Positions 54,052 through 63,731 are shown, counted from the first letter of the stretch. The stretch is DNA of 64,000 nucleotides from Coprococcus sp. OM04-5BH (GCF_003482105.1 NZ_QULM01000001.1:1162713-1226712), one strand, 5' to 3'. Numbers and translations are program-made. The notes: generated from the sequence alone by a model not told the origin.

Positions 54052-54129
54052 TACTTGGTGACATAGGCAGGGGTATTCTGACATATCCCGAAACCGGTGG
54101 AAATCTTATATACATAAGGATGGATCATT

Positions 54130-54807
54130 ATGCCTGCAATTTCGAATGACTGGGCGCCGGAGCTGGCACCTGAATACAAAAAAGAATATTATAGAAAGCT
54201 TTACAAATTTGTATGTGAGGAGTACTCCACCAGAGAGATATTTCCCCCGGCAGAAGATATCTTCAATGCTTTTCATCTGACCCCACTGGCAGATGTAAAG
54301 TGTGTCATAATCGGACAGGATCCCTATCACAATAACGGACAGGCCCATGGCCTTAGCTTCTCGGTAAAGCCGGGAGTTGACATACCGCCGTCTCTTGTGA
54401 ATATATATAAGGAGCTTCATGATGACGTGGGAACATTCATCCCTAATAACGGATATCTTGAGTCCTGGGCGAAGCAGGGAGTGCTTATGCTTAATGCTGT
54501 GCTTACCGTAAGAGCCCATCAGGCGAATTCTCATCAGGGCATGGGCTGGGAACAGTTCACCGACGCAGCCATAAGGATACTTAATAAGCAGGATCGACCG
54601 ATAGTCTTTATCCTGTGGGGCTCATATGCCCAGAAGAAGGCGGCATTTTTGGACAACCCTAATCACCTTATCATAAAATCTGCCCACCCAAGTCCGCTGT
54701 CAGCCTACAGAGGATTTTTTGGAAGCAAGCCCTTCAGCAGGACAAATGATTTCCTGATTGCCCATGGGGTAGAGCCTATAGACTGGCAGATACAGAATAT
54801 CCGGTGA
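54130..54807 (+). CDS. ung: Uracil-DNA glycosylase
   Basis: 225 residues of family 1 UDG. The catalytic water-activating motif is GQDPYHN (Asp64, His67) and the DNA-intercalation motif is HPSPLSAYRGFFG. It removes uracil from DNA to start base-excision repair. Standard length and complete. Confidence 0.96.
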   Translation: MPAISNDWAPELAPEYKKEYYRKLYKFVCEEYSTREIFPPAEDIFNAFHLTPLADVKCVIIGQDPYHNNGQAHGLSFSVKPGVDIPPSLVNIYKELHDDVGTFIPNNGYLESWAKQGVLMLNAVLTVRAHQANSHQGMGWEQFTDAAIRILNKQDRPIVFILWGSYAQKKAAFLDNPNHLIIKSAHPSPLSAYRGFFGSKPFSRTNDFLIAHGVEPIDWQIQNIR

Positions 54808-54890
54808 CACAAGAGCTTCCATGTATCAAGCTATGTTGTTGCGGACACAGAAGTATCTTGATGATAAAAAGCTGATAAAGGAAGATTGCT

Positions 54891-55505
54891 ATGGAGATTT
54901 ATATAGTACGACACGGTGAGACCTTCTGGAATGAGAAGAAACTCCTTCAAGGAAGCACCGATATAGAATTAAATGAAAATGGAAAAAAACTGGCAGTACT
55001 TACAGGGGAAGCCCTGAAGGATACCAGGATAGACAGGATATATGCAAGTCCTTTAAAGAGAGCCTACGAGACTGCCTGCCTTATAAGGGGAGACAGAGAT
55101 ATTCCTATAATAAAGAATGATCTTATAAGAGAGATGAACTTCGGAGATTACGAAGGACAGAATGCCTCGGAGCTTCTAAAGGACGAAAGCCAGTCCTTCA
55201 AATATTTCTTCAAGAGACCGGAGCTATATACTCCTACAACCAATGGAGAGACTCTGGAACACCTGTGTGAAAGAGCAGGAAAGTTCATGGAGGAGGTTAT
55301 AGAACCGCTGGCAGGTGATCCGGGTATAGAGAGGGTCATGATAGTTGCCCATGGTGCCATCAACAAGGCTATGATGATGCATGTAAAAAAGCACGGCATG
55401 GAAGCCTTCTGGTCAGGCGGACTCCAGAAGAACTGCAATGTCATAATACTGGAATATAACAATGGCAGCTACAATATTATAGAAGAGACAAAGACATTTT
55501 ATTAA
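54891..55505 (+). CDS. Histidine phosphatase-family protein
   Basis: 204 residues with the RHGE motif at residues 7-10, the second His in VAHGAINKAMMM, and the acid Glu in REMNFGDYEG. The family includes cofactor-dependent phosphoglycerate mutases and broad phosphatases such as PhoE. The short size favours a phosphatase over a glycolytic mutase. AAAGGAAG precedes ATG 54891. Confidence 0.87.
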   Translation: MEIYIVRHGETFWNEKKLLQGSTDIELNENGKKLAVLTGEALKDTRIDRIYASPLKRAYETACLIRGDRDIPIIKNDLIREMNFGDYEGQNASELLKDESQSFKYFFKRPELYTPTTNGETLEHLCERAGKFMEEVIEPLAGDPGIERVMIVAHGAINKAMMMHVKKHGMEAFWSGGLQKNCNVIILEYNNGSYNIIEETKTFY

Positions 55506-55604
55506 AATCCGCAGTAAGTAATGGTATATCTGAAAGAATATCATGAAGCAGCATTTTTGGTAAAAAGTTTACATAATACAATTAACAGGAAAGGACAAAT
55601 TATA

Positions 55605-57263
55605 ATGAAGAATTACGAACATTATAAGAGAGGCTACTACATGCCTCCTGAGAAATCAACAGACTGGGTGAACAAAGAATACATAGACAAGGCTCCTATA
55701 TGGTGCAGTGTTGATTTGAGAGATGGTAATCAGGCACTTATCGTTCCGATGAACCTTGAAGACAAGCTTGAATTTTTCAAGACCCTTGTTGACATTGGAT
55801 TTAAGGAGATCGAGATCGGTTTCCCTGCTGCGTCGGAGACAGAGTATGAGTTCTGCCGTACCCTTATAGAGAATGACCTCATTCCTGATGACGTGACCAT
55901 ACAGGTGCTTACCCAGGCGAGACCACATATCATAGAGAAGACCTTTAAGGCAATAGACGGTGCGAAGCATGCTATTGTACATCTGTACAATTCCACATCA
56001 TTTGCCCAGAGGCAGCAGGTATTTAAGAAGTCAAAGGAAGAGATATTAAAGATCGCCGTTGATGGTGCCAAGCTCTTAAATAAGATGGCAGCAGACTACG
56101 GGGTGAATTATCCCTTTGAATATTCACCTGAGAGCTTCACAGGTACAGAGATAGACTATGCTCTTGAGGTATGTAACGCGGTTATCGAGGAGTGGAAGCC
56201 TACACCTGACAGAAAGGTTATCATCAATCTTCCTGCAACAGTTGAGATGTCACTTCCACATGTATATGCAAGCCAGATCGAGTACATGAGCAAGCACCTT
56301 AAGTACAGGGAGAATGTAGTTCTTTCCCTTCATCCACACAACGACAGAGGCTGCGGAGTTGCTGACGCAGAGCTGGGTATCCTTGCAGGTGCGGACAGAA
56401 TAGAGGGAACATTATTTGGAAATGGTGAGAGAACAGGTAATGTGGATGTTATTACCCTTTGCATGAACATGTTCACCCACGGCGTAGATCCAAAACTTGA
56501 CTTAAGCGATATTCCAAAGCTTACAGAGTTATATGAGAGAGTGACCAATATGCATGTTTACGAGCGTTCTCCATATACAGGAAAGCTTGTATTTGCAGCA
56601 TTCTCAGGCTCACATCAGGACGCTATCGCCAAGGGCATGAAGTTCAGAAAAGAGCAGGGAGACGGCATGTGGACAGTGCCATACCTTCCTCTTAATCCGG
56701 AAGATATCGGAAGAAAGTATGATGGCGATGTAATAAGAATAAACAGCCAGTCAGGAAAGGGCGGAATAGGCTACATCCTTCAGACAAAGTACGGCTTCGA
56801 CCTTCCTGCCAAGTTCAGGGAAGATCTTGGATATACAGTAAAGGATGTATCAGATAAGGCTCATAAGGAGCTTTCACCTAGAGAGGTTCTTGAGATATTT
56901 CAGAGCACATATGTTAATATTGAAGCTCCTATCAAGCTCCTTGAGAATCACTTTATCCAGAGAGATGGTATATCCACAGAGATAAGCATTGAGAGAGAAG
57001 GCGTTAAGAAGGTATATCACGGACATGGTAACGGACGTCTTGACGCTGTAAGTAATGCTATCAAGAAGCATTTTGAGATAGACTTTAAGGTTGTATGCTA
57101 TGAGGAACATTCCCTCCAGATGGGCTCAAACTCCCAGGCTGTTGCCTATGTTGGAATAGAGACAGAGGATGGCACGGTATTCGGTGCAGGTATAAAGGAT
57201 GATATCATCGACGCTTCAGTACAGGCGCTTATAAGTGCTGTCAACAGAAGCGGAAAGATATAA
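55605..57263 (+). CDS. leuA: 2-isopropylmalate synthase, long form
   Basis: 552 residues from ATG 55605 (AGGAAAGGA upstream); an in-frame ATG at 55521 is unlikely. The HMGL-like barrel begins with CSVDLRDGNQAL, has the metal-site LHPHNDRGCG, and a C-terminal LeuA dimer/allosteric domain. It condenses 2-ketoisovalerate with acetyl-CoA at the first step to leucine. The length is that of the LeuA2 type. No leuBCD genes or T-box leader are adjacent. Confidence 0.92.
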   Translation: MKNYEHYKRGYYMPPEKSTDWVNKEYIDKAPIWCSVDLRDGNQALIVPMNLEDKLEFFKTLVDIGFKEIEIGFPAASETEYEFCRTLIENDLIPDDVTIQVLTQARPHIIEKTFKAIDGAKHAIVHLYNSTSFAQRQQVFKKSKEEILKIAVDGAKLLNKMAADYGVNYPFEYSPESFTGTEIDYALEVCNAVIEEWKPTPDRKVIINLPATVEMSLPHVYASQIEYMSKHLKYRENVVLSLHPHNDRGCGVADAELGILAGADRIEGTLFGNGERTGNVDVITLCMNMFTHGVDPKLDLSDIPKLTELYERVTNMHVYERSPYTGKLVFAAFSGSHQDAIAKGMKFRKEQGDGMWTVPYLPLNPEDIGRKYDGDVIRINSQSGKGGIGYILQTKYGFDLPAKFREDLGYTVKDVSDKAHKELSPREVLEIFQSTYVNIEAPIKLLENHFIQRDGISTEISIEREGVKKVYHGHGNGRLDAVSNAIKKHFEIDFKVVCYEEHSLQMGSNSQAVAYVGIETEDGTVFGAGIKDDIIDASVQALISAVNRSGKI

Positions 57264-57290
57264 TAAGTTATATATATTAAAAGAAGTGTA

Positions 57291-57330
57291 AAAAGGCTGC
57301 GGCACTTGTATGTGTCGCAGCCTTTTAAAC
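57291..57330 (+). terminator. Terminator of leuA
   Basis: AAAAGGCTGCG and CGCAGCCTTTT arms pair perfectly (57291-57301 with 57316-57326), then a T/A-rich tail. Confidence 0.85.
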
Positions 57331-57389
57331 TTTTTACCTTTTAAATTTTTAACCTTTGGATCGCGTCCTTTTTTGAACTTTTTTACTTC

Positions 57390-57812
57390 TTAGTTATCAG
57401 CGGTATTGGTGTTCTTTAATTTCTTGTAGCAGTAGCTTATGATATCCTTTCTTGTGACGATACCTATAAATCGTTCGTGGTCATCCACTACAGGGACAAA
57501 GGTCTGAGCCATGGCTCTTGCTATAAGATCCTCCATATCGGAATTGATGGATACGGAAGCATATTCGAACTTCTTTGGTATCTCATCCAGATGTATGGTC
57601 TCTGCCTCATTGATCTTTCCTATGCCTGCCTTCTTAAGATACCAGAGTATATCACCCTCAGTGATGGTACCCACATATTCTCCGCTTTCTGAGAGGATAG
57701 GTATGGCTGAATACTTATGAACCTCCATCTTCTCCAATATCTGTCTTAAGGAATATGTATCCTCAATGTAAGCTACCTCACTCTTAGGTGTAAGAAAAAA
57801 TAATATATTCAT
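57390..57812 (-). CDS. Stand-alone CBS-domain pair protein (CbpB/DarB-like)
   Basis: 140 residues, two CBS motifs (YSAIPILSESGEYVGTITEGD and TFVPVVDDHERFIGIVTRKD) with no other domain. The size and order resemble CbpB/DarB, which in other Firmicutes binds cyclic-di-AMP and regulates (p)ppGpp synthesis; that function is transferred by analogy only. AGGAGGT precedes the ATG. Confidence 0.83.
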   Translation of the reverse strand: MNILFFLTPKSEVAYIEDTYSLRQILEKMEVHKYSAIPILSESGEYVGTITEGDILWYLKKAGIGKINEAETIHLDEIPKKFEYASVSINSDMEDLIARAMAQTFVPVVDDHERFIGIVTRKDIISYCYKKLKNTNTADN

Positions 57813-58177
57813 GTTTGTAATACCTCCTGGTCTTCTCGGTTGTGTTTTATTGTTTTATCGTTTTGATATCCAATGATCAATATCCCATAATTTATAAGCC
57901 CATCTGCTCATTATTATAAATGAAAAGGTATCTTACTTCAATTCAAAAGCCCCACTATAATTATTATCTTTTTATTAAGATTTGTGTCAGGTTTTATATA
58001 AAAATTGACATGCAGCGTCAGTCCTAATTTTAAATGGGCTGATGATCAATGAACAGAGAATACAAAACAGAAGTAAAAGCAACAATATATATGGTATATA
58101 AAGCATAAGCTTTAAATAAGAAAATTTGTTGAAAAATATACGAAAATGCTGTTAATTTTCATCAATTAATAAAGTTG
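57813..58177. other. AT-rich divergent intergenic region without a gene
   Basis: The spacer holds the leader of the CBS gene and, at about 57996-58030, TTGACA followed by AT-rich sequence that could be a further plus-strand promoter. No open reading frame with a ribosome site was found. Confidence 0.5.
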
Positions 58178-58206
58178 TTGAGTAATGTAAAAAAATTTGA
58201 TATGAT
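58178..58206 (+). promoter_or_regulatory. Promoter of the coiled-coil membrane protein gene
   Basis: TTGAGT at 58178-58183 and TATGAT at 58201-58206, spaced 17 bases. A hairpin ATCTGC/GCAGAT at about 58241-58260 lies just before GGAGGAA. Confidence 0.65.
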
Positions 58207-58286
58207 TATATAAAAGTGTAGAAGTATGTCTAAAAAGCTATCTGCCCCAAAAAGCAGATAATTAAAATGGAGGAATCGGATTCGCT

Positions 58287-59399
58287 ATGGGAAATGTATT
58301 TGAAGGAGATGAACAGTATCTTATCAATGCCCGTAGGGCTGTGACTGATCTTGAGGATGCCAAGGATGAGCTTGATACCCTGAAGGGTAATCTAAAGAAA
58401 ATGCAGAGAATGGTAACCCAGGAAGAAAAATCCATAAACGATGAAGTCGCAGATACTATTAAAGAGAGAAAAGAACAGATAGCCAGTTCTTACGATAAAC
58501 AGCTCGATGTGAACAGTGCCAAGATAAGGCAGGTGCAGGGCAAGAAGGATAGGAAAAAGAACCAGCGTATGCAGGCGAGGGTCGCAAATGAAACTGCTGA
58601 TGTCAGGGACGAGATAAACAGGATAAAGGCTAAGATAAAGACAGTATACAAGCAGAACGGAGTGCCGAGGATATGCAATACCAGTCTCTACTTCTGGCTG
58701 TTCTGCCCGAAGGGGGCAGATGAAATGTTAAGACTTCTGTTGGTGCTGATCGGAGCCTGTGTTGCTTTTCCACTGGTGATGATATATGTGTTTAATAAGC
58801 TGGTATTTGCACCGGGAGATCATCTGGCGGCAGATATCCTTTTGTGGGCAGTGATCATAATAGGAGAATTTATAATCTACTTCATAATATTCAACCTTAC
58901 AAAGGTGAGACACAGGGATACTATCCTTGAGGGACGAAAATACAGAGACAAGATTCGTGCCTGTGAGAAGCAGGTGGACGCTATTACTAACAAGATCTAC
59001 AAGGACAAGGATGAGAGCGTTTATAATCTCCAGAAATATGATGCCAAGATAGATGCGTTGGAGAAGGATGGCGATAATATAAGCGACCAGAAGCTGACCG
59101 CCCTTAACCAGTTTGAGAACAACACAAGACAGGTTATCGAGGATGAGATAAGGGAACGCAGGAACGGCAAGCTCCAGAACTATCGCACAGAAGCTGAGAA
59201 GCTTGAAAATCAGGTGGCTTCTCTTGAAGACGCGATTTCCAAGCTTGAGATGGAGATCACTGACAAGTACGAACAGTTTCTTGGCAAGAAATTTCTTGAC
59301 GAAGAGAAGCTGTCAGACCTTATCGCTATAATGGAGGATGGCTCAGCTAAAACTGTATCCGGTGCCATTAAGGTATACATGGGTCAGGATGAGGAGTAA
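58287..59399 (+). CDS. Coiled-coil membrane protein, unknown
   Basis: 370 residues, not recognised. Residues 15-120 are charged and heptad-like; two membrane helices lie at about 147-170 and 182-205, and a second coiled coil covers about 212-345. The shape is hairpin-like, with both coils on one side of the membrane. Its last 32 bases overlap the end of the convergent yyaC gene. The ribosome site GGAGGAA is 11 bases from the ATG. It may be a structural or scaffolding protein. Confidence 0.7.
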   Translation: MGNVFEGDEQYLINARRAVTDLEDAKDELDTLKGNLKKMQRMVTQEEKSINDEVADTIKERKEQIASSYDKQLDVNSAKIRQVQGKKDRKKNQRMQARVANETADVRDEINRIKAKIKTVYKQNGVPRICNTSLYFWLFCPKGADEMLRLLLVLIGACVAFPLVMIYVFNKLVFAPGDHLAADILLWAVIIIGEFIIYFIIFNLTKVRHRDTILEGRKYRDKIRACEKQVDAITNKIYKDKDESVYNLQKYDAKIDALEKDGDNISDQKLTALNQFENNTRQVIEDEIRERRNGKLQNYRTEAEKLENQVASLEDAISKLEMEITDKYEQFLGKKFLDEEKLSDLIAIMEDGSAKTVSGAIKVYMGQDEE

Positions 59400-59940
59400 C
59401 TGCCTGGCATATGCCTTCGCAGATGTATTCCACAAGCTTTATAACGAAATATAACCTGGTATTTAACAGGAGGGCGCCGGCGTCTCTGCCGGACACATTA
59501 ACTATTCCGGTAATAGATATATCACCTATTGCCGGAAGTTTTTTATTTACCCCTATTCCGGGAAATATGTGTGAGTCTGACAGGGTTACAAGCCCCACAT
59601 CATTTTTCTGCCCAAGGGCAGCGTCTATGGCGATCACCAGAGGGTGTTCATATTTTTCATACAAATGCTTAAGGGAGCTGCGTATATTCAGGGCATGGAC
59701 CGGCTTCGCAAGAGTACCGAACACAGGTATGTCCGGGATATTCTGTTTCATAAATGTGCCACACATGGGACCCAGTGAGTCTCCTGTGGCTTTGTCTGTT
59801 CCTATACAGAAAAGGACTATACAGTCATAGTACTTGTCTACATGCGCAATCATATCCCTAAGTCTTAGACCGAAGGCTTCGCTTGCGGGATCAGAATTTC
59901 TGTCGAAATAATAAGTCTGGCTTAAAGAAAAATCCTTCAT
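59368..59940 (-). CDS. yyaC: YyaC-family sporulation protein
   Basis: 190 residues with the YyaC pattern: IVLFCIGTDKATGDSLGPM, NPVHALN-like VHALNIRSSL, VIAIDAALGQKNDVG and IGVNKKLPAIGDISITG. It is related to the GPR-like hydrogenase-maturation fold and is annotated as a sporulation-linked protease-like protein. AGGAGAATAAG precedes the ATG. Its C-terminal codons overlap the opposite-strand coiled-coil gene. Confidence 0.85.
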   Translation of the reverse strand: MKDFSLSQTYYFDRNSDPASEAFGLRLRDMIAHVDKYYDCIVLFCIGTDKATGDSLGPMCGTFMKQNIPDIPVFGTLAKPVHALNIRSSLKHLYEKYEHPLVIAIDAALGQKNDVGLVTLSDSHIFPGIGVNKKLPAIGDISITGIVNVSGRDAGALLLNTRLYFVIKLVEYICEGICQAVTPHPDPCIP

Positions 59941-60150
59941 CTTATTCTCCTATATAGTCTTATACATTAGAGTATTAACTAAAATTTGGAAGTTTACACA
60001 TTTCGTATTAAATATTCATACAAAATACAGTGGGGACACACAATATGTCTTATTGTGGAATAAAAAAATATAAAGAAAGCTCTTGCCTGCGACAGAATTT
60101 GATAAATAAAAGCCTTGTTCAATGCTATCATCATCCAAAGGAGTGATGGC

Positions 60151-61434
60151 ATGATTGAAATAGTGTATGATAAAAACTCTGCAAATGATGACACAAAGGC
60201 AAAAGCAGGATACGTTGTCCCTAAAAATATACGACAGATAGGAAATACCTCAGGCTCTAAGAAGATATACATAGAAGATTATGTTATGACATATCTGAGA
60301 AAGATATCCAAGCCGGCAAATACATCCCTTAGGGGAGCCATACTGTTGGGAGAGGTGTACAAGGATGAATATGGAGAGGCAATATTCATCAGCGGAGCAG
60401 TGGATGCCCAGAATATAGAATTTGACGTGAACCAGATTGAGTTTACAGATCAGATATGGAGCAAGATATACGGAGAGATCAACAAATATTTCGAGAAGCT
60501 GAAGGTAGTGGGATGGTTCCTGTCCAGAATGGGATTTTCTATAGCTGTAAATGAACGGATAGAGAAGCTCCACCGGGAGAATTTTCCCGGAAACGATACA
60601 GTTCTTTTTATGATGGACTCACTGGAGTGTGAAGACGGATTTTATATCTGGAACAAGGGCGGCTTAAGTCTTGCCAAGGGATATTACATATATTATGTAA
60701 GAAATGAGCTTATGCAGAATTACATAATAAGCAGGAATTACGGCACAACTGAGAGCAAAGAGGACAAGACCCTTGTTAAGGATGCCACGGTAGTCAGGAA
60801 CTTTAAGGAGATAAACGAGGGAGTTGAGAATAGGCGAAAGCTTGAGAAGAAGGCAGCAGTAAGCTTTAAATTTCTATTCCGGGGAGTGGCTGCATTTGCC
60901 CTGGTGGCTGCGGGAGCCTCGGTTGCCGGCGGATACGGAAGAATAAAAGAACTTGAGAACCAGGTGAGTTACTATGAGTCCCGGCAGAGCGGAGACAGCG
61001 TGGCAGTATCTGCAGAGGATGAAAAAGGAAGTGGCGGTACCGGCCGCGGCACAGCAGGCAATTGGGGTTCAGGGCAGGCCGCGGGTGCGGACGGACAGGC
61101 TTCATCCGGTACTGAGATGACGGAGACAGGTAACACCGATGGCATTTCGGAGAACGATGGGAACACAGAAAGTATCACGGGAGAGGCAGTAGAAGAAAAT
61201 GCAGGCACAGAAAGTAAAGGCAGCTCCGGCAAGGAGGGCACGGAGGGTGTGCCTGCAGCCACTGTGGATGACAGAAGCGTAGTCTATGTAATAGAAGAAG
61301 GAGATACACTTATGAGTATATCCATTAAGATGTACAACTCACCGGCATATGTGGACAGGATCATGCAGGCCAATGATTTAAAGGAAAATGACGTCATATA
61401 TGTTGGACAGAAGATAATCATTCCGGAGCTGTAG
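60151..61434 (+). CDS. MPN-like domain, membrane helix and LysM protein; JAMM ligands lost
   Basis: 427 residues from ATG 60151 (AAAGGAG seven bases upstream). Residues 37-185 resemble a JAB1/MPN domain: GAILLGE, FISGAVDAQ, VVGWFLSRMGF (119-129) and TVLFMMDS. In active JAMM enzymes that third motif is VGWYHSHPGF followed by S and D; here both His and the Ser/Asp are replaced. A helix at 243-262, a Gly/Ser/Thr/Glu-rich linker (about 280-375) and a C-terminal LysM (YVIEEGDTLMSISIKMY) follow. It is predicted to span from cytoplasm to cell wall. Homology of the N half is by pattern only. Confidence 0.65.
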   Translation: MIEIVYDKNSANDDTKAKAGYVVPKNIRQIGNTSGSKKIYIEDYVMTYLRKISKPANTSLRGAILLGEVYKDEYGEAIFISGAVDAQNIEFDVNQIEFTDQIWSKIYGEINKYFEKLKVVGWFLSRMGFSIAVNERIEKLHRENFPGNDTVLFMMDSLECEDGFYIWNKGGLSLAKGYYIYYVRNELMQNYIISRNYGTTESKEDKTLVKDATVVRNFKEINEGVENRRKLEKKAAVSFKFLFRGVAAFALVAAGASVAGGYGRIKELENQVSYYESRQSGDSVAVSAEDEKGSGGTGRGTAGNWGSGQAAGADGQASSGTEMTETGNTDGISENDGNTESITGEAVEENAGTESKGSSGKEGTEGVPAATVDDRSVVYVIEEGDTLMSISIKMYNSPAYVDRIMQANDLKENDVIYVGQKIIIPEL

Positions 61435-61478
61435 CTGCCCGACGGAAATTTTTAGTGGAATGATTTGCACACATATAG

Positions 61479-61557
61479 TATAATGTACCCTGTGAAGTAC
61501 CGGCACGAAATGGAAATGACGAATCTGCGTCTGCGCAAAAAGGTAAAAATCGTGCCG
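61479..61557 (+). promoter_or_regulatory. -10 element and structured leader before the DUF5711 gene
   Basis: TATAAT at 61479-61484 has no clear -35. About 15 bases later CGGCACGA (61501-61508) pairs with TCGTGCCG (61550-61557), enclosing 41 bases that include a GCGTCTGCGC segment. The ATG lies 27 bases after the stem. Confidence 0.4.
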
Positions 61558-61583
61558 TGCTATGTCATGTGAGAGGAATTAAT

Positions 61584-62951
61584 ATGGAAAAAGATATTGA
61601 TAAACAGCAGGAAGAGGAAAAAGAACAGCAGCCGTACAGAGGAAAAACAGCAAAGAAAAAGCTTCCCCTGTTACTGGCAGGTTTAAAAAAACGCAGGAAA
61701 AATACCTCCGGTGGGCAGGAGACATCACAGGATACAGACGGCAATTCAGATAACAGTGATGGTCAGGATGACAACAAGGTTATAGAGGTGGTTCCTACAC
61801 TGTCTAAAAAGCTGGTGATTCTTATCACGGTTATTGTTGTGGTTGTGGTTGTGTTTGGGATAATATCCATAAGACATGCCATTGCCAACAGGGAATATAA
61901 GGGCTATGAGGTGTTACAGTCGGTTGAGACTTCGGGCGATAATATAGCGGACTATATACAGTATGGCAACAGCGTGCTTAAGATCACAAAGGACGGAACC
62001 TCATACATAGATAAAAACGGCAATACCATATGGGACTGCAGTTATGCCATGAAAATGCCTAAGGCAAAGGTCAGTGGTGACTACGCAGTAGTTGCGGACA
62101 TGAACGGAAGGGATGTATACCTTTTTGATAAAACCGGCAAGTGCAGCAACCAGACCCTTAATTATGATATATCAAATGTAGATGTGGCAAGCCAGGGAAT
62201 ATATGTTGTGGTGCTGGCAGGGGTTGACTGCAACTATATAAATGCCTATGACAAGAACAGCAACAGTGTATACGAGATGAAGACCTCCATTGAGAATAGT
62301 GGATACCCTCTTGACGTGTCACTGTCTGAGGATGGCAAGAAGCTCTTCACCAGCTATGTGCAGATATCGGGAACCGCAATGCCAAATTATCTAGCTGCCT
62401 ACAACTTCGGTTCCGTAGGTAAGAACGAGAATGCTGACAGACTTATGAGCGGCTTCCAGTTTGACAGTACAGTATTTCCACTGGTGGAGTTCCTTGACAA
62501 CAATACAGTGGCATGCTTCGGTACAGACAGGATAGAGCTGTATACCATGTCCGAGAAAGCCAGCGAAAAGGCAGAGATAGACCTGGGTGATAAGGAGATG
62601 CTGGGGGTATTCTACAACCAGAATTACCTGGGATACATATCAGCAAATAACAGCGGTAAGGACAAGTATACCCTCTATGTATATAATACAAACGGCAAGC
62701 TTGAGAGCAAAACGCCGATAAACAACAGCTTTACCAAGATATATGCTACAGAGGAAGAGATAATAATAGTAGGAGACTTTGACTGCAGCATATACAGGAT
62801 GAACGGAACAAAGAAGTTCCAGACTACATTTAACAAGAGCCTTGTGAATATTGTGCCTGACGGTAACAAGAACGAATATATAGTTATATTTGAAAATGAA
62901 ACCCAGACAATAAAGCTCAAGGGCTCAGCAAAAGACAGCGGTGACAAATAA
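61584..62951 (+). CDS. DUF5711-like beta-propeller membrane protein
   Basis: 455 residues from ATG 61584 (GAGAGGAA upstream). A charged cytoplasmic N terminus of about 72 residues leads to a membrane helix (about 74-96, KLVILITVIVVVVVVFGIIS), then an extracytoplasmic domain of WD/PQQ-like beta strands (IDKNGNTIWDCSYAMKMP and similar units). This matches the Lachnospiraceae DUF5711 family by layout. Its stop overlaps the CvpA-like start by one base. Role unknown. Confidence 0.75.
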   Translation: MEKDIDKQQEEEKEQQPYRGKTAKKKLPLLLAGLKKRRKNTSGGQETSQDTDGNSDNSDGQDDNKVIEVVPTLSKKLVILITVIVVVVVVFGIISIRHAIANREYKGYEVLQSVETSGDNIADYIQYGNSVLKITKDGTSYIDKNGNTIWDCSYAMKMPKAKVSGDYAVVADMNGRDVYLFDKTGKCSNQTLNYDISNVDVASQGIYVVVLAGVDCNYINAYDKNSNSVYEMKTSIENSGYPLDVSLSEDGKKLFTSYVQISGTAMPNYLAAYNFGSVGKNENADRLMSGFQFDSTVFPLVEFLDNNTVACFGTDRIELYTMSEKASEKAEIDLGDKEMLGVFYNQNYLGYISANNSGKDKYTLYVYNTNGKLESKTPINNSFTKIYATEEEIIIVGDFDCSIYRMNGTKKFQTTFNKSLVNIVPDGNKNEYIVIFENETQTIKLKGSAKDSGDK

Positions 62952-63649
62952 TGAATATAGTATTTTTAATAGTGGCAGCAACCTTTATATTGTTTATGTT
63001 TATAGGCTATAAAAGGGGGCTGTTCAGAAGCGTAGCCAGCACAATAGCTATTGTACTGGCTGTTTTTCTTACCAGTGCCATCTATCCTGCGGTGAACCGG
63101 GCTTTATGTGATCACACCAGACTTGATGACACCATAAAAGAAATGATAATAGAAAAGTTCGATCTTAAGGTGGAGAAAGTGGATCTGCCCAAGTCCGTCC
63201 AGATGGAGAAGCTGGATGAGATGAACATTCCGGAGAGTGTGAAGGAGCTTATAATAGAAAACAGCAACAAGACCACATATGCGGAAGCCGGGGTAAATGG
63301 CTTTTTTGACTTCGCCGCACAGTATCTTACCAATATGGTCATGAAGGGAATAGCCTATGTGCTGACCTTTTTTGTTATAATGTTGTTTTTAAGTATAGGT
63401 ATAGCTCTGTCCAATATAGCCACAGGTATACCTATTGTAAATGGTATAAACAAGCTTGGAGGCACACTGTTTGGTATGGCACAGGCATTTCTTGCGGTAT
63501 GGATATTCTTCGTCCTTATCACTATGATGTCTGCGTTTGACTGGGGCTCATTCCTTATGAAATCAGTGGAGTCAAGCAGCCTTTTAACCTGGATATACGA
63601 AAAAGATATTTTCCTGAAAATAATTGTTGACATTCTAAAGATTGTTTAG
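62951..63649 (+). CDS. CvpA-family membrane protein
   Basis: 232 residues with four membrane helices, starting FLIVAATFILFMFIGYKRGLFRSVAS, the family motif of CvpA/colicin V production proteins, and a soluble loop of about 70 residues between helices two and three. CvpA homologues are linked to envelope stress, but the mechanism is not known. The gene's last codons contain the first of three rRNA-type promoters. Confidence 0.85.
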   Translation: MNIVFLIVAATFILFMFIGYKRGLFRSVASTIAIVLAVFLTSAIYPAVNRALCDHTRLDDTIKEMIIEKFDLKVEKVDLPKSVQMEKLDEMNIPESVKELIIENSNKTTYAEAGVNGFFDFAAQYLTNMVMKGIAYVLTFFVIMLFLSIGIALSNIATGIPIVNGINKLGGTLFGMAQAFLAVWIFFVLITMMSAFDWGSFLMKSVESSSLLTWIYEKDIFLKIIVDILKIV

Positions 63650-63655
63650 TATTAT
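63627..63655 (+). promoter_or_regulatory. rRNA-type promoter P1
   Basis: TTGACA at 63627-63632 and TATTAT at 63650-63655 with a 17-base spacer, inside and just after the end of the CvpA-like gene. Confidence 0.7.
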
Positions 63656-63731
63656 ATCACTTGCGCAGTCGAAAGACGCCGATCTTCGAATCAGGCCTGA
63701 GACATAAACGCAAAGGAAAATAAAAAAGTTG

